64,000 bases of DNA from Sphingomonadales bacterium (GTDB lineage Bacteria > Pseudomonadota > Alphaproteobacteria > Sphingomonadales > Sphingomonadaceae): positions 1 to 64,000 of the forward strand of contig JAIXYT010000025.1 of assembly GCA_027490095.1 (NCBI GenBank), written 5' to 3'. A program made the position numbers and the translations under genes. Positions within the stretch are counted from its first letter, which is position 1. Each line of letters begins with the position of its first letter. Below the pieces are notes generated by a model. It had not been told where the DNA came from and did no database searches. It saw only the letters and a list, made by a program, of their open reading frames with translations. Below, one piece after another: positions 61,829 to 64,000 of this stretch.

Positions 61829-62158
61829 TCAGCGGGCGCGGGCGTCCGATGCAAGCTTCACGATCTGCGGTTCGGCCGACGCCATCACCGAGTCGAAGCA
61901 GGATTGGCGGTTCATGGTCGCCTTCGCGTTGCTCTGGGCGGTGCCGCACATCTTGGAGGCTTCCGCCTTCACGCGGGACCGCAGGGTCGCAACCCCACTG
62001 TCGGTCGCGAGATTGAGATCGTTGTACGGAACCTGGGCCGATACCTGTTCCCAGCCCATCTTCAGATAATCCGACGTCACCATCACGTCGGCCTGGGCGG
62101 TCGCAGCAGTGGCAGATGCGAGCAGTGCAACGGCACCGAGCGTCAGTCCGATCTTCAT
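61829..62158 (-). CDS. UrcA family protein
   Basis: Signal peptide; VPYNDLNLATDSGVATLRSRVKAEASKMCG...CFDSVMASAEPQI. Confidence 0.8.
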   Translation of the reverse strand: MKIGLTLGAVALLASATAATAQADVMVTSDYLKMGWEQVSAQVPYNDLNLATDSGVATLRSRVKAEASKMCGTAQSNAKATMNRQSCFDSVMASAEPQIVKLASDARAR

Positions 62159-62258
62159 CGAGGATATCCCCCTTCATTTTGAGGCTCAGGCGGCTCCCTT
62201 GCCCCCCGGTGATCGCGAAACTAACCCCGGATTCAGGCCTTTGCAAGCTGAGGCGGCT

Positions 62259-62675
62259 CTACCAGCTCCCGATGTTGGGCGCGCTGGTCCAGGGCTCGGC
62301 CGGCGGCAGCGGCGCCCCCATCTGCAGCAGCTCCACCGAGATCCCGTCCGGCGACCGAACGAAGGCCATGCGCCCGTCGCGCGGCGGGCGGTTGATGATG
62401 ACCCCGCCTTCCGCCAATCTGCTGCAGGATTCATATATGTTCTCAACGGCATAGGCGACGTGGCCGAAGTTGCGGCCGCCATCGTAGCCCGCCTCGTCCC
62501 AATTGTGGGTCAGTTCGATCTGCGCAGTCTCGTCGCCCGGGGCCGCAAGGAAGATCAGCGTGAAGCGGCCGGCTTCATTGTCGAAACGGCGCAATTCCTG
62601 AAGGCCCAGCAGGTTGAAGAACCGGATGGTTGCATCGGGATCCGACACCCGAAGCATGGTGTGCAGATACTTCAT
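62259..62675 (-). CDS. VOC family protein (lactoylglutathione lyase-like)
   Basis: LHTMLRVSDPDATIRFFNLLGL, IELTHNWD, NFGHVAYAVENIY, FVRSPDGISVELLQ. Confidence 0.92.
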   Translation of the reverse strand: MKYLHTMLRVSDPDATIRFFNLLGLQELRRFDNEAGRFTLIFLAAPGDETAQIELTHNWDEAGYDGGRNFGHVAYAVENIYESCSRLAEGGVIINRPPRDGRMAFVRSPDGISVELLQMGAPLPPAEPWTSAPNIGSW

Positions 62676-63148
62676 CGCGCTGTTTCCTGTCCGGGGGTTT
62701 CGTGTTTCAGGGGCCGCCCCTCATAGCGCTCGAACAGCTCCACGATCCAGCCCGGCACCGGGCTCGAGGGGCCACGCACTTCGGCGACATGCACCTGCAC
62801 CGTCTCGCCGCTGGCGCGCAGGTCCTCGCCGTCCGGGCCGTTCGCAAGGCCGTGGATCTCCAGCGCCATCGTCATCGAGCTGCGGCCGATCCGGGCCGTC
62901 CGGCAGCAGATCAGGATTTCCTCGTCGAGGCTGATGGGGGCCCTGTACTCGACCAGTGCGCGGGCGACGTGGAACTCCACCCCGCCGGCGACTCCCGTCT
63001 TTTCGTACAGGCCAGCCGCGCGCCAGTATTCGGTGAGCGCGATGTCGAAATATTCGAGGTAGCGGCTGTTGTAGACGACGGCCTGGGCGTCGATCTCGGG
63101 GTAGTGCACCCGTTTCGCCCAGGCGAAGCGGAAGTCCGTGCGGGCCAT
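62672..63148 (-). CDS. Acyl-CoA thioesterase (4HBT hot-dog fold)
   Basis: KRVHYPEIDAQAVVYNSRYLEYFDIALTEYWR, VARALVEYRAPISLDEEI. Confidence 0.88.
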   Translation of the reverse strand: MARTDFRFAWAKRVHYPEIDAQAVVYNSRYLEYFDIALTEYWRAAGLYEKTGVAGGVEFHVARALVEYRAPISLDEEILICCRTARIGRSSMTMALEIHGLANGPDGEDLRASGETVQVHVAEVRGPSSPVPGWIVELFERYEGRPLKHETPGQETAR

Positions 63149-63265
63149 GCGACGATCTCCTGTCCGGCGCCCGAGGTTGCCGCTCGGGCGATCCCTGTCA
63201 ACCTGCCACCCCACTCTTGACACGGGCCGCTTCCGGGCGTTCCCATCGGGCTCGATCATGGCAGG

Positions 63266-63982
63266 ATGTGGCTGATGGACTGGACCAATTCCTCCGTTGT
63301 GTCGGGCGCCCTGATCGGCGCGGGGCTGGCGCTTGCCGGGCTGTTCGTGGCCGGCGGCCTCAACAGCATCCGCCGCGGCGAGGCGATCGTGACGGTGCGC
63401 GGCGTCGCCGAGCGCGACGTGGAGGCCGACCTTGCGACCTGGACCATCGCCACCCAGGCCAACGGCAGCGACCTTGCGATCGTGCAGGGCAAGGCCGACG
63501 CCGACGCCGAGGCCGTGCGCGCCTTCCTGACCGCGAACGGCTTCACGCCTGCGGAGATCCAGCCGCGGGGATCTTCCGTCAGCCAGTATTACGACGGCAA
63601 TCTCGGCCGGCTCAACATCACCATCCGCCAGCGCATCCTCGCCCGCACCACCGACATCCGCCGGATGGAAAAGGCCTTCGCGAACCAGGCCGAGATGATC
63701 CGCAAGGGTGTCGCGCTGGAAAGCGAGGGGGCAGGCGGCGTCACCTACAGCTTCACGAAGCTGAACGACGTGAAGCCCGAGATGATCGCCGAGGCGACGA
63801 AGAGCGCCCGCGAGGCGGCCGACCAGTTCGCCCGCGACAGCGACAGCCGGGTGGGCGGCATCGCCCGCGCGACCCAGGGCCTGTTCTCGATCACCGGGCG
63901 CGACGGCGAGACCGGCATCGGCACCGACACGCCCTATCAGAAGGTGCGCGTGGTCACGACGATCGATTTCGCGCTCGATTGA
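63266..63982 (+). CDS. SIMPL domain (DUF541) protein
   Basis: EAIVTVRGVAERDVEADLATWTIATQANGSDLAIVQ; IRQRILARTTDIRRMEKAF. Confidence 0.9.
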   Translation: MWLMDWTNSSVVSGALIGAGLALAGLFVAGGLNSIRRGEAIVTVRGVAERDVEADLATWTIATQANGSDLAIVQGKADADAEAVRAFLTANGFTPAEIQPRGSSVSQYYDGNLGRLNITIRQRILARTTDIRRMEKAFANQAEMIRKGVALESEGAGGVTYSFTKLNDVKPEMIAEATKSAREAADQFARDSDSRVGGIARATQGLFSITGRDGETGIGTDTPYQKVRVVTTIDFALD

Positions 63983-64000
63983 GCGGTCAGAGCGGCCAGC

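Overview
This is a GC-rich chromosomal window from an alphaproteobacterium. Sphingomonadales is likely, inferred from PEPxxWA-CTERM proteins, a UrcA-family protein and overall gene content. It is almost fully coding, with two tRNAs (Thr-TGT, Pro-GGG) and no rRNA, CRISPR, prophage or IS element that I could recognise. Housekeeping blocks include glnA (5' truncated by the window edge), lptB-rpoN, comM/yifB, ppc, folE-rimO-ogt, argC, ychF-pth-rplY, clpA, marC-folD-yggT, recF-gyrB, gltX and gloB. Accessory content includes a CYP153-type P450, a TonB receptor with Fur-box-like sites, two tandem PEP-CTERM paralogues, and a complete-looking but non-canonical type II secretion operon (43637-54007, minus) with an apparent GspL-GspM fusion and no gspH. 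The most unusual system is a tightly overlapping four-gene operon (54135-58688, plus). It encodes two mutually related proteins of unknown function (the second with a C-terminal TM hairpin), a DyP-type peroxidase homologue with a degenerate GxxDG motif, and an atypical cytochrome P450. All functional calls come from reading protein motifs by eye; no database search was run.
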